Shown here piece by piece: positions 15,616-23,410 of a stretch of 64,000 bases of DNA. Location of the stretch: the NCBI RefSeq assembly GCF_008932295.1, contig NZ_WBWA01000022.1:1-64000 (forward strand). The letters are read 5' to 3'. The translations under genes were made by a program, and so were the position numbers. The notes under the pieces were generated by a model. That model was not told where the DNA came from. It made no database searches and saw only the letters and a program-made list of their open reading frames with translations. The stretch comes from Brucella tritici (GTDB lineage Bacteria; Pseudomonadota; Alphaproteobacteria; Rhizobiales; Rhizobiaceae). The stretch's first letter is position 1, and each line of letters starts with the position of its first letter.

Positions 15616-15804
15616 AGGGGTTTGGTCGGGTCGATCCGGGACAAACTCCTGTGCCCGCGATTTGAACCGGGCCACTAGCGCCCGTTGGATACGCGGCGGC
15701 CAGCACGATAATAGCGCCTGCGTCAAAGGGCTGTCAGGATCGCGGCCCATGACCTCCTTTGTGTAACCAAGATTCCAGCGCTTCCACTGAAATGAATTCT
15801 TCAT
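15571..15804 (-). CDS. hypothetical protein at the end of the ardC operon
   Basis: A 77-residue protein (MKNSFQWKRWNLGYTKEV...) with an arginine-rich middle and a proline-rich tail that is encoded by the hairpin repeat. The ATG has GGAGG upstream. It is the last of a run of small genes behind ardC. No function recognised; the tail may be read-through into repeat DNA. Confidence 0.5.
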   Translation of the reverse strand: MKNSFQWKRWNLGYTKEVMGRDPDSPLTQALLSCWPPRIQRALVARFKSRAQEFVPDRPDQTPRKRGGKPPLSNSPP

Positions 15805-15819
15805 GTCAGCCTCCGGCCT

Positions 15820-16044
15820 CTATCGGACTTGAGGACGGGCAGCCTCGATAAAGGCTGCGATGGCGTCTTTCCGGGTGGCAAAACCGTCCCGCATAGGGCG
15901 ATCATCATTGAAGATCACAAACCATTCGCCGGTTACGAAAGTGCAATCGATAATGCCGCCTGCGTCATGTGGGTTCGTCATCATCCCGTTCGGGATTTCG
16001 CTCCATCCCGGCACGAAAGAATTCAGGGTCTCCAAATCAGTCAT
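15820..16044 (-). CDS. hypothetical protein in ardC operon
   Basis: A 74-residue protein with FVTGEWFVIFNDD and a helical end (GFATRKDAIAAFIEAARP). Its ATG overlaps the stop of the preceding 63-residue gene (16041-16044), so it is translationally coupled. Function unknown. Confidence 0.55.
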   Translation of the reverse strand: MTDLETLNSFVPGWSEIPNGMMTNPHDAGGIIDCTFVTGEWFVIFNDDRPMRDGFATRKDAIAAFIEAARPQVR

Positions 16045-16232
16045 AGGCCGTCCTCCTTCATGGCATGGCGAGCAAGCTCCGCCTTTTCCGCAATAATCCG
16101 GTGCAGCTCCGCAACTCCGGCCTCAAGGCAGGCTCTCCCTTCGAGATGCCGGAATTGCATCCAGAAGGCGGCGCGTTCCTCGCGCGCCGGTCCTATGCCT
16201 GCCTGTTGTTCCAATTCTCCAATGGTGCCCAT
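16041..16232 (-). CDS. hypothetical helical protein in ardC operon
   Basis: A 63-residue helical protein (MGTIGELEQQAGIGPAREERAAFWMQFR...) immediately behind ardC, with an AAGGATG ribosome site. It overlaps the next gene by four bases. Function unknown; its position suggests an anti-restriction or transfer accessory role. Confidence 0.55.
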   Translation of the reverse strand: MGTIGELEQQAGIGPAREERAAFWMQFRHLEGRACLEAGVAELHRIIAEKAELARHAMKEDGL

Positions 16233-16254
16233 GGCTCATCCTTTCCCGCGCCGC

Positions 16255-17211
16255 TCAAGCGGCGCGACGTTCCTCGATCTCGTCAACTTCGGCTGTGATC
16301 TCGCCCGCGTCAGGCTGAAGGCTATGCAGATAGGTAACGGCACGCTCTGCATGGGATGCCGCCTGAAAAATCGCCCGTTTGTCGTTGTTCAGGACCTTGA
16401 GCCAACTCGCGATATAGGCGGCATGATCGTCGCGGGGATCGATGGCAAGGCCAAGATCGGCGGCTAAAAAAACGCTCCCAAGTTCGGCACACAATTCTTC
16501 CCGCGAATATCCCTCATCGCCCCATTCCTTGCGGCCAAAATCCCGAGCAAGGCGCGACGGGTGGCGGGTCCAGTGGATGCATTCGTGCCCGAGCGTGGTC
16601 GCATGTGCCTCGGCCGAAACAAAGGCGTCAAAAACCGGCATGCCGATAAAATCAGCATCGATCCGGTAATACGCCTTGTTTCCACCTTCGCGGATGTCAG
16701 CGCCAAGGTTGGCGAAAAAAGCATCCACTTGCGGAATGCGTTCCTTGCTCTCCGATCCTTCTGGCGCGGTCGCCTTGGCGTAATACTGCTCTGGCAGGTC
16801 ATCGATCTGATCGGCGCAAAAAACGCTATATCCTTTCATGAAAGGAATGCGCTTTTCGATTTCCTCGCCGCTTTCTGTCGTCTCCGTGCGCTCGATGGCG
16901 TTCGCATAGACGACAAGGGCCGATTTCTCGCCTTTGCGCACTTGCCCGCCAAGCTCCTGCGCCTGCTTGTAGGTCATCCAAAACGGCGAAGAATAGCCGC
17001 GCTCGCTGGCTTCCATCCACAAAAGCACGGTATTGATACCGCGATAGGGAACGCCATTATGCCGCAACGGGCGGACCGGCGTTCCGCAAGCGCCCCATGG
17101 CTGCATCCATGGGCGAGTTCCCTGCTCAAGCTGTTCAATGATCCGGTTGGTGATCCGCTCGTAAACGTCAGCGCGGGGCTGTGTGGTGCTGCTTTTGGAC
17201 TGTTTGCGCAT
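16255..17211 (-). CDS. ardC: ArdC-like anti-restriction protein with zincin domain
   Basis: A 318-residue protein with an N-terminal single-stranded-DNA-binding ArdC domain (DVYERITNRIIEQLEQGTRPWMQPWG) and a C-terminal zinc-metallopeptidase-like domain with HExxH (TLGHECIHWTRH). Such proteins protect incoming single-stranded plasmid DNA from restriction during conjugation. The ATG at 17211 begins the ArdC domain exactly; longer versions run into structured leader DNA. It heads a small operon of four genes and shares its upstream structured element with the ParB-like gene at 19980. Confidence 0.87.
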   Translation of the reverse strand: MRKQSKSSTTQPRADVYERITNRIIEQLEQGTRPWMQPWGACGTPVRPLRHNGVPYRGINTVLLWMEASERGYSSPFWMTYKQAQELGGQVRKGEKSALVVYANAIERTETTESGEEIEKRIPFMKGYSVFCADQIDDLPEQYYAKATAPEGSESKERIPQVDAFFANLGADIREGGNKAYYRIDADFIGMPVFDAFVSAEAHATTLGHECIHWTRHPSRLARDFGRKEWGDEGYSREELCAELGSVFLAADLGLAIDPRDDHAAYIASWLKVLNNDKRAIFQAASHAERAVTYLHSLQPDAGEITAEVDEIEERRAA

Positions 17212-17230
17212 GGTGTTTTCTCTCCTGATC

Positions 17231-17490
17231 CGCGAAGCGGTCTTCCTGTCCCGGTGAGGGGCAGGAGCCCGGCTCCTGCTCCCGAGCAGTCGGCGATCCG
17301 ACCGGAGAGAGGGGGGCAACAGGCAAAACCGGAGGGGGATCACCCGCCCGAAGGGACAGGTGCGCGGATCCGCGCGGGACGCGCAAAATCCGCGCACCTG
17401 GTCCTGCACAAGGGGAAGTTCGCCGGCAACGCCGGCGAGCTCGCCCGCGGAAGGACGGGGAAACCGGTTTTGCCTGTTGCGGGGGAGAGA
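17231..17490 (+). repeat. structured leader element family P, copy 1 (upstream of ardC)
   Basis: About 260 bp closely similar to 21911-22173. A long-range perfect 16-bp stem joins 17317-17332 (CAACAGGCAAAACCGG) to 17464-17479. Inside are a stem CAGGTGCGCGGAT/ATCCGCGCACCTG and a GCCGGC-aac-GCCGGC hairpin; before it lies GGGGCAGGAGC/GCTCCTGCTCCC. In the other copy the long-range stem carries different bases that remain complementary. Both copies sit directly upstream of a minus-strand plasmid-maintenance gene. Confidence 0.7.
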
Positions 17491-17607
17491 CCGGCGGCCG
17501 ATCTCTCCCCCTCTAATTAACAGCGTGAGCCGCTATGCGGCTCGCATCGTCGAGGCCGAAGGCCGGGAAAGGGCCAAGGCCGCCGAAGCGGCCTTGGCTG
17601 CACCGCG

Positions 17608-17790
17608 TTAGCGGTGCTGGTCCCGATCCCACTCGGTTTTGACCGTCAGGTCTGCCTCGAAGAAGAAGGGCAGTTTCACCGCGATTTTCAGGGCGATACT
17701 GCCCCGGCGGAAGAAGTTACTGACGATCTTCGCGAGGAAAGTGCGGAGGCTGCGGCCGGTGGCTTGGAGATATTGGATAAAATTCTTCAT
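17608..17790 (-). CDS. small basic protein with VKLPFFFEA motif
   Basis: A 60-residue basic protein with a hydrophobic, phenylalanine-rich C-terminal half (KIAVKLPFFFEA...EWDRD). A well-spaced AGGAGC ribosome site supports it. A second, inverted copy of the C-terminal motif lies at about 18100-18170 without an intact gene. Upstream is copy 2 of leader family L, as for both DUF736 genes. Unknown function. Confidence 0.5.
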   Translation of the reverse strand: MKNFIQYLQATGRSLRTFLAKIVSNFFRRGSIALKIAVKLPFFFEADLTVKTEWDRDQHR

Positions 17791-17849
17791 GGTGGTAGCT
17801 CCTGTGATCTGCGTTATTGCGGAGTTACGCGAACGCCCGGACAGGGGCT

Positions 17850-17970
17850 TGCACCCGGAGGGGCGCAGCGCAGCGGAGCACCTTGGCGGACATGAATTTT
17901 GTTGCGCGAGGAGCGCCGAAGGCGCGGGGAAAATTCATGTCCGACAAGGTTGCTGGCCCCTGGCCGGGTG
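17850..17970 (+). repeat. structured leader element family L, copy 2
   Basis: The same core as copies 1 and 3 (GCGAGGAGCGCC-gaa-GGCGCGGGG) is enclosed by a 20-nt stem: 17881-17900 (CCTTGGCGGACATGAATTTT) pairs with 17930-17949 with one mismatch. The stem sequence is unrelated to those of the other copies beyond the AT-rich base. The conserved 5' flank (GCACCCGGAGGGGCGCAGCGCAGCGGAG) is present. It lies upstream of the 60-residue gene at 17608. Confidence 0.65.
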
Positions 17971-18099
17971 GTAGTCTACGCAGCAATGAATAACGCAGCT
18001 CACAGGAGCGGGGCATGAAGCACATTGCTCCCTCCAAGCCACCGGCCGTAGCCGGTTTCAACGCGGCAGGATTGGAACATTATTGCGCTGGCCCGACGG

Positions 18100-18170
18100 C
18101 CTCAATGCGGTGAAACTGCCCTTCTTCTTCGAGGCTGCGCGCAGCGCGTGGGATCGGGACCTGCGGCGCG
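18100..18170 (+). pseudogene. remnant of a VKLPFFFEA small protein
   Basis: Encodes AVKLPFFFEA followed by AWDRDLRRD, matching the C-terminus of the protein at 17608-17790 but in inverted orientation and without a matching N-terminus or ribosome site. It is a duplicated and decayed fragment. Confidence 0.5.
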
Positions 18171-18259
18171 ATCGCGCCGCACCCAATGGCTTCGCGGCCT
18201 TGGCCAGCGACCATATTCCGCGTCAGTCCGATCGTTACCCGAATGGGCCGAAACAGGCT

Positions 18260-18341
18260 GGCCGCGCGCCTTGTCCGGAACAGGCCGGGATCGGCACGCT
18301 TGCGTGACGGTGCTGGCCGTTGTGTAGGCTGGCGCGCGGCC
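18260..18341. repeat. inverted repeat with 11-bp arms
   Basis: GGCCGCGCGCC (18260-18270) and GGCGCGCGGCC (18331-18341) are exact complements separated by 60 bases. The rest of 18171-18590 holds no recognisable gene. Confidence 0.45.
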
Positions 18342-18587
18342 TGACTGGTTCGGTGAGCCGGTGCGCCAGAACCGGCGAATAGAGCGGCGGTGCCGTAAGG
18401 CAGACGCCCAATAGACGCCCCTGCTTTTTTCTAATTGTCATGAGGCTGCGGATGGTCATATTCAAAGTTGATGCGGCAATACAACTTATGCTTTCCAAGG
18501 GTCGCCGTTCGTGATGTACGTACCGCGATCCGTCATGACGTTAATTACTCCGCTCAATTCGGTTTGCCTGTGGAGCGGAATCTAGGA

Positions 18588-18712
18588 CCGAACGGCCCTG
18601 CGCCAACGCCTGCGCTGACGAATTTCCCCGCGCCTGCGGCGCTTCCTCGCGAAGCAAATTCGCCAGCCTTTCGGCGTCCTCCACGATGTTGCGGCCCTAA
18701 CGGGTGACGCAT
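18588..18712 (-). repeat. structured leader element family L, copy 3
   Basis: Inverted relative to copies 1 and 2 but in the same place relative to its gene, directly upstream of DUF736 copy 2. The stem GCTGACGAATTT (18614-18625) with AAATTCGCCAGC (18656-18667) encloses the conserved GCGCC-tgc-GGCGC core. The single non-Watson-Crick pair is G-U when read on the minus strand but A-C on the plus strand. This favours a structured RNA divergent from the gene, the same sense as inferred for copy 1. Confidence 0.65.
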
Positions 18713-18768
18713 GTCCCGTGTTCGCTCCGGTGTTTCCGCATCGGCAACCGAAAAGAGGAGTAATACCG

Positions 18769-19086
18769 ATGACTGACCTCGTGAATTACATCAAGATCGA
18801 CGGCGACAAGGTCGCAGGTAACATCGCCACGATCACCTTTGATATCGACGTGACCGGCGAGCCGGTCCACAGCGAAAACCCGGCGGCTCCGGTCTACCGT
18901 CTTTACGGCAAGTCTCCGCGCAATCGCCGGATCGAAGTTGGCGGCATCTGGAAGAAGAAGAACCAGCGAGGCGGCGAATACTACACTCTTTCGGTCAACA
19001 CCGGTTTCGCGAAGCTGAATGCGAACCTTGGCCGCTATCCGGGACAGGACGACGACACCCTGATGGCGGTCATTCCTTGGGACTGA
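18769..19086 (+). CDS. DUF736 family protein, copy 2
   Basis: A 105-residue paralogue of the protein at 12043-12366, nearly identical over the C-terminal two thirds (GGIWKKKNQRGGEYYTL, NTGFAKLNANLGRYPGQDD). The ATG at 18769 has AGAGGAG upstream. It has its own leader element and terminator. Function of the family is unknown; it is repeatedly found near anti-restriction and partition genes on mobile elements. Confidence 0.85.
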   Translation: MTDLVNYIKIDGDKVAGNIATITFDIDVTGEPVHSENPAAPVYRLYGKSPRNRRIEVGGIWKKKNQRGGEYYTLSVNTGFAKLNANLGRYPGQDDDTLMAVIPWD

Positions 19087-19093
19087 CGCGGAA

Positions 19094-19121
19094 GCGGGCG
19101 GCGCTCAGCGCCGCCCGCCTT
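19094..19121 (+). terminator. terminator after DUF736 copy 2
   Basis: GCGGGCGGCGC-tca-GCGCCGCCCGC, a perfect 11-bp stem followed by CTTT, eight bases after the stop codon. Confidence 0.7.
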
Positions 19122-19218
19122 TGGCTGCTTATCGCAGCCGCGTCGATCTTCCCCCTTGCATGCGCGGCATAAAGTTGATTCTGCTTTATAAAGCGAAAAT
19201 GCAAAGAGGAAGCTCTGA

Positions 19219-19656
19219 ATGAGATTGCCGCGACTGCTGTTGAGTATACCCCTCCTGTTCGCCCTCCCCTCGGGCGAAATGTCGGCGCAAGCCGCCGATA
19301 CGAACTGGCCGATTTGCGGTCGCGGCAAGCGTATCACCTGCATCGTGGACGGCGATACTTTCTGGATGGATCGGGTCAAATACCGTCTTCAGGGCGTGAA
19401 CGCTCCTGAAGCTGGCGATGGCGCGCGCTGCGCCAAAGAGCGGAACATGGCAGACGCTGCCACAGTGCGGCTCCAGGAGCTTATGCAAAGACCGGGGCTG
19501 ACGTTTCAGCGCCGGGGCAATGACCGCTATGGGCGCGTGCTTGTGACTGTCCGGACCGCCGACGGCGAAGACGTCGCGGCGCTGATGGTCAAGAGCGGAC
19601 ACGGGCGAACCTATTACGGCGGATATCACGATCCTATGGAGTGGTGCCGTTATTGA
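19219..19656 (+). CDS. secreted thermonuclease-like (SNase) protein
   Basis: A 145-residue protein with a signal peptide (MRLPRLLLSIPLLFAL...AQA) and a staphylococcal-nuclease fold. It has the VDGDTFW motif, a YRLQGVNAPE segment with the catalytic-arginine region, and a RYGRVL segment. The family degrades DNA/RNA using calcium, outside or in the periplasm. Similar nucleases are frequent beside DUF736/ArdC/ParB genes on mobile elements. The ATG has AGAGGAAG upstream. Confidence 0.82.
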   Translation: MRLPRLLLSIPLLFALPSGEMSAQAADTNWPICGRGKRITCIVDGDTFWMDRVKYRLQGVNAPEAGDGARCAKERNMADAATVRLQELMQRPGLTFQRRGNDRYGRVLVTVRTADGEDVAALMVKSGHGRTYYGGYHDPMEWCRY

Positions 19657-19658
19657 AT

Positions 19659-19860
19659 GCACCAGTGCTCGGCTTGTGCAAGTGATGGGTCCTCGCCATG
19701 CTCGCGGGCCTTGCCCGCTGCGCGTGGCTCCGGTCCCGGCCCGAAGGCCGCCCTTGCACAAGCCTGCGCGCCGGCGCGGTGCTGAAAGCATCGGGACGAG
19801 GGGCATCGCCCCTCGCCCGCTGGCGAGGAAGTTCGATCCGCCTCCGGCGCGGATCGAACA
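19659..19860 (+). repeat. structured repeat element, copy 2
   Basis: Partner of 11544-11744. Here the outer stem is GCACC/GGTGC (19659-19663 with 19778-19782) plus GGCTTGTGCAAG (19671-19682) paired with its perfect complement at 19753-19764. These arms differ completely from copy 1. The inner GCTCGCGGGC region and the two 3' hairpins (CGAGGGGC/GCCCCTCG and GTTCGATCCGC/GCGGATCGAAC) are conserved. It begins at the stop codon of the nuclease gene. Confidence 0.65.
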
Positions 19861-19889
19861 AGGGGCATGAGAAAACTGGCGGAACGCCA

Positions 19890-19935
19890 AGCGCCCGGGC
19901 AGGTTCGATACCTGGCCGGGCGCTAATGGGTTTTT
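19890..19935 (+). terminator. terminator between nuclease and parB-like genes
   Basis: AGCGCCCGG (19890-19898) pairs with CCGGGCGCT (19916-19924), followed by TAATGGGTTTTT. The loop contains CAGG-ttcgata-CCTG, so the whole resembles a tRNA acceptor plus T-arm minihelix, though it is probably only a stable terminator for the two convergent genes. Confidence 0.6.
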
Positions 19936-19979
19936 GGGGGAGCTGGCCGCGCCGGAGAGGAGCGCGACCAGCTAACGGC

Positions 19980-21884
19980 TTATTCAGCCGCTTCGGGGAA
20001 CTGTTGCTCGGCTTCGACCTCGGTCATGGGAATGCGAACCGGTTCGGGAAGCCAGCCGGTGTTTGCAACCATCCGCTCGGCAATGGCAACGGCCTCGGCC
20101 TTCTTGCCTGCTGCTCGGATAGCCGTCGCGGCTTCTTCCCCTTTCACCTCGGCAACCACAGCCTCGATGCTCTTTTTGTTGAGGTGGGAAAGATAGGCAT
20201 CGCCGGTCGGTTCAAACCAGTTGCGCATATCGACATTGAGGGCGCGGCCTATTTCGTTGGCATGAGCAAGAGCCTTGTCGCGTCCATGAAATTTTGCTTC
20301 CACGGCATTGAGGCTATGAGAGGCGGCGAAGGCCAGCAAGACCAGCAACTGGTCGCGAGGCTGATCAAGGCACCATTCCCATAGATCGGCGGGATTGCCG
20401 GGGATATGATCGCCATAGCGTTCCTTCAACTCCTGAAACGCAATCCCGGCCTTGCTGTTTTCGGGCTGCTTCATGGACCCTTCCAAGGGCTGATAGGTCA
20501 GCTTGATTTCCAAGGCGGTGTGTTCACTCGCATAGCGGTAGACCGCGCTCAAAAGCAGGGCATGAACCACGGCTGCGAGGGCTATATCGGGATTGTCGGC
20601 CAGTTCCACGCGAAGGGCAGCGGTCTTCTGCGCTGTCAGGTCCTCGACCAATGCCGCCGAATGGGTCAGCTTGATCGGCGCCGCCTCGCTTTCTCTACTA
20701 CCCTCATTCTCGCCGCTGTGCTGGCCTTCCTCCTGCTCCTGCTGTTCATCCTCATCGTTGACAAGGCCACGATGCACGGTTGCCCGCCCGTAGTAGTCGA
20801 GGCAAACGATCGCCCCGGCGCGCGCCAAATCCTCCGCCTTATAGGCTTCCTGCCGGTCCTTGAGGCTGTCCATTTCCTTTTCGATGGCTTCAAGCTTCGG
20901 TTCGGCGTCCTCGTCGGCGTCTCCTGCCTCGATCAATTCGGCAAGGCTGTCATATTCCTCGGCAAGCTGATCAAGCCGCTCCTGATCTTCTGCGCTAATA
21001 TCTACAGGCTCCGGATAGACGCGGCTCATGCTGTAAATGTCGTCCGGCTGTGCGGAATGAACTTCAACCCATTTCCAGCCCTCAGCCTTGACGCCTTCGG
21101 CTTCGGTTTCGAGCTTTTCGAGCACCAGCCTTTCGACTAGGCCGGAATCGGTGGCATAGCCGCCGCTCTCACCGTCGAACAGATCGCGGCGAACGGTCCC
21201 GCCAGCCGCTTCAATGGCATCCAAGCCGCCAATGAAACGGATACGCTTGTCGGAAGCCGGGATTTCCTCGGAAGCCAGCATGCGCTTGATGGTGTGGGCA
21301 TAACGGTTGTAACTGGCGAGGCTATTCCAAACCTGCTCCTGCCGTTCGTGGTCATCCGTGATGGTGAAGGCTGCAAGCTCGTCATAGCTCATCTCACCAT
21401 TGCGGAAGAGATCGAACAGGACCGGCGACACGCGAGCCAGCGCCATGCGGCGCTTCACGTTTAGCTCCGTGGTCCCGAAACGTACTGCAATTTCGGCAGG
21501 GCTTTTCCCCTCGTCGGCCAAGGTCTTGAAGGCCATGAATTCGTCGGCGGGATGCATCCCCTTTCTGACGAAATTCTCGGCAAGGCTGATTTCGGTCGCG
21601 TCTTCGCCATCCCACAGGCCGCAATCGACGCCATGGGTTTTTCCGATTTCGCCCTGCTCTGCAAGCAGATTGAGGCCAGCCAGACGCAAACCGCCAGCGG
21701 TGACGAAATAGCGGCCCTTCTTTTCGCCCGGACGAATGACAAGGTTATGGATCAGCCGGAAATTACGCGCCTTTATGGAAGCGGCCATTTCCGCGATTTC
21801 TGCCGCCTCGTAGGTCTGGCGCACGTTCCGGGGGTCGTGGTCGAGCTTGTTGAGCGGCACTGTGATGTTGTTGGTATCGGTCAT
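19980..21884 (-). CDS. large ParB/Spo0J-family partition-like protein
   Basis: A 634-residue protein with an N-terminal ParB/Srx nuclease-like domain (LDHDPRNVRQTYEAAEIAEMAASI, EISLAENFVRKGMHPADEF) and a KorB/Spo0J helix-turn-helix (SPAEIAVRFGTTELNVKRRMAL). The long C-terminal half is rich in acidic and coiled-coil sequence (DEQQEQEEGQ). The ATG at 21884 follows GGAGATAAC. Large ParB-like proteins of this type occur on alphaproteobacterial plasmids and integrative elements without a neighbouring ParA, and may act in transcription or maintenance rather than classical segregation. No ParA is in the window. Confidence 0.82.
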   Translation of the reverse strand: MTDTNNITVPLNKLDHDPRNVRQTYEAAEIAEMAASIKARNFRLIHNLVIRPGEKKGRYFVTAGGLRLAGLNLLAEQGEIGKTHGVDCGLWDGEDATEISLAENFVRKGMHPADEFMAFKTLADEGKSPAEIAVRFGTTELNVKRRMALARVSPVLFDLFRNGEMSYDELAAFTITDDHERQEQVWNSLASYNRYAHTIKRMLASEEIPASDKRIRFIGGLDAIEAAGGTVRRDLFDGESGGYATDSGLVERLVLEKLETEAEGVKAEGWKWVEVHSAQPDDIYSMSRVYPEPVDISAEDQERLDQLAEEYDSLAELIEAGDADEDAEPKLEAIEKEMDSLKDRQEAYKAEDLARAGAIVCLDYYGRATVHRGLVNDEDEQQEQEEGQHSGENEGSRESEAAPIKLTHSAALVEDLTAQKTAALRVELADNPDIALAAVVHALLLSAVYRYASEHTALEIKLTYQPLEGSMKQPENSKAGIAFQELKERYGDHIPGNPADLWEWCLDQPRDQLLVLLAFAASHSLNAVEAKFHGRDKALAHANEIGRALNVDMRNWFEPTGDAYLSHLNKKSIEAVVAEVKGEEAATAIRAAGKKAEAVAIAERMVANTGWLPEPVRIPMTEVEAEQQFPEAAE

Positions 21885-21910
21885 GATGTTATCTCCTATT
21901 TCCCTTTTCC

Positions 21911-22173
21911 CGCGAAGCGGTCTTCCTGTCCCGTAAGGGGCAGGAGCCCCGCTCCTGCTCCCGAGCAGTCGGCGATCCGACCGGCGAGAGAGGGGGGCAA
22001 TGGTGAAAACCGGAGGGGGATCACCCACCCGAAGGGACAGGTGGCGAGGATCCGCGCGGACACGCGCAAAATCCGCACACCTGGTCCTGCACAAGGGCGA
22101 GTTCGCCGGCATCGCCGGCGAGCTCGCCCGCGGAAGGATGGGGAGACCGGTTTTCGCCATTGCGGGGGAGAGA
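21911..22173 (+). repeat. structured leader element family P, copy 2 (upstream of parB-like gene)
   Basis: Homologous to 17231-17490. The long-range stem 21998-22013 (CAATGGTGAAAACCGG) pairs with 22147-22162 (CCGGTTTTCGCCATTG). Several bases differ from copy 1 and pairing is kept by matching changes on the other arm, with one U-G wobble if read as + strand RNA. The inner CAGGTG/CACCTG and GCCGGC-atc-GCCGGC stems are conserved. Confidence 0.7.
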
Positions 22174-22275
22174 CGGCCGCACGGTCTTTCCCCCTGAAGG
22201 GGATCAACACGCTTGCGAAGCAAGCTCCGCTATTATCGCGTTGAGACAAATCGCTTCTTCGAGCGTTAGGGCGGC

Positions 22276-23256
22276 ATGGCGAAGCACTTGAGCGGTATGA
22301 GAACACGAACCAAGATCAGCGACCCGATGCCCCGGCGCATCGAGCCATGCCTTGCGCTGCTTGTGTCCAAACCACCAGCAGGGCCGGACTGGTCATTTGA
22401 AATCAAGTGGGATGGCTACCGCCTTGCGGTCCATGTCGAACCTGATGGCGTCCGGGTGCTGACCCGAGGAGGACACGACTGGACGCCAAGATTCACACAC
22501 ATTGCCGACGATGCGCAGCAACTCGGCCACGATACAATGATCCTCGACGGCGAGGCGGTCGTTCTGGATGAACAAGGCCGATCTGACTTCGGCTTGCTGC
22601 AGCAAGCTCTCGGCGGACGTGGCGGCAGGCGTTTTGCCCGTGAGGCCATATTCTTCGCCTTCGATCTTCTCTATCTCGACGGTCGCGATCTTACGCACGA
22701 GCCCCTTTCCAAGCGGCGGCAGACGCTCGAAAAGGTACTGAACGGCCGTGAAGGCATAATACGCTACTCTGAATCGATTGATGCGGATGGGAACCAGCTC
22801 CTCGAGCGCGCTTGCGAACTCGGCCTCGAGGGAATTATCGCAAAGCGTCTCGATCGTCCGTATCGTTCCGGCCGTCATGGCGAATGGCAAAAGATCAAAT
22901 GCGTGCAGAGCGACACATTCGCGATCGTCGGCTACGAACCGTCGGAAGCGATGCGCGGCGGAGTCGCCCGTCTGCTGCTTGCGGCTCGCAAGAGTGGTGA
23001 ACTGGTCTACGTCGGTGGCGTCGGAACCGGCTTCACACATAAGTCCGCGCGCGATCTGAAAACCATACTGGACAGGATTTCGGCTCGAAAGGCCCCTGTG
23101 GCTCTGAAGCGAAAGAATGCTATCTTTGCCGAACCACGCTATTTCGCGGAAATCGAATATCGCGGATGGACGCGCGAGCCAAGACTACGCCACGCCTCAT
23201 TCAAAGGGTTACGAGAACCTGCTGATAATTCCGAAGTGTTCGAACTGAAAGACTAG
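22276..23256 (+). CDS. ATP-dependent DNA ligase (LigD ligase-domain type)
   Basis: A 326-residue ligase with the nucleotidyltransferase motif EIKWDGYR (adenylated Lys near 44), LDGEAVV, FAFDLLYLDG and the KIKCVQSDTFAIVGY motif, followed by an OB-fold. It corresponds to the ligase domain of bacterial LigD or to stand-alone LigC proteins that act in end-joining repair. No ku gene is nearby. The start could also be an internal ATG at 22300 or 22327. Confidence 0.88.
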   Translation: MAKHLSGMRTRTKISDPMPRRIEPCLALLVSKPPAGPDWSFEIKWDGYRLAVHVEPDGVRVLTRGGHDWTPRFTHIADDAQQLGHDTMILDGEAVVLDEQGRSDFGLLQQALGGRGGRRFAREAIFFAFDLLYLDGRDLTHEPLSKRRQTLEKVLNGREGIIRYSESIDADGNQLLERACELGLEGIIAKRLDRPYRSGRHGEWQKIKCVQSDTFAIVGYEPSEAMRGGVARLLLAARKSGELVYVGGVGTGFTHKSARDLKTILDRISARKAPVALKRKNAIFAEPRYFAEIEYRGWTREPRLRHASFKGLREPADNSEVFELKD

Positions 23257-23410
23257 CTAACACCGGAACCTTTCCTATAGCGCTCAGAAGATGAGTGCAG
23301 CGGAGGCACTTGGGGGGAGTGTCGCAGTAGGGGTGGTTTGCTGCCTGTCGGCTTTCGTGCAGGATAGGAGTTCAGCGGCTGCCAACTTCAACATCATTCG
23401 GAATCGCCAT

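Noticed and set aside
19890..19924. tRNA-like acceptor plus T-arm minihelix
   Set aside because: The fold is convincing, but the following T-run and location between convergent genes fit a terminator better; no D or anticodon arm.
20406..21140. 244-codon open frame opposite the ParB-like gene
   Set aside because: Hydrophobic runs arise from reversed acidic/coiled-coil codons; the ParB-like protein explains this DNA.
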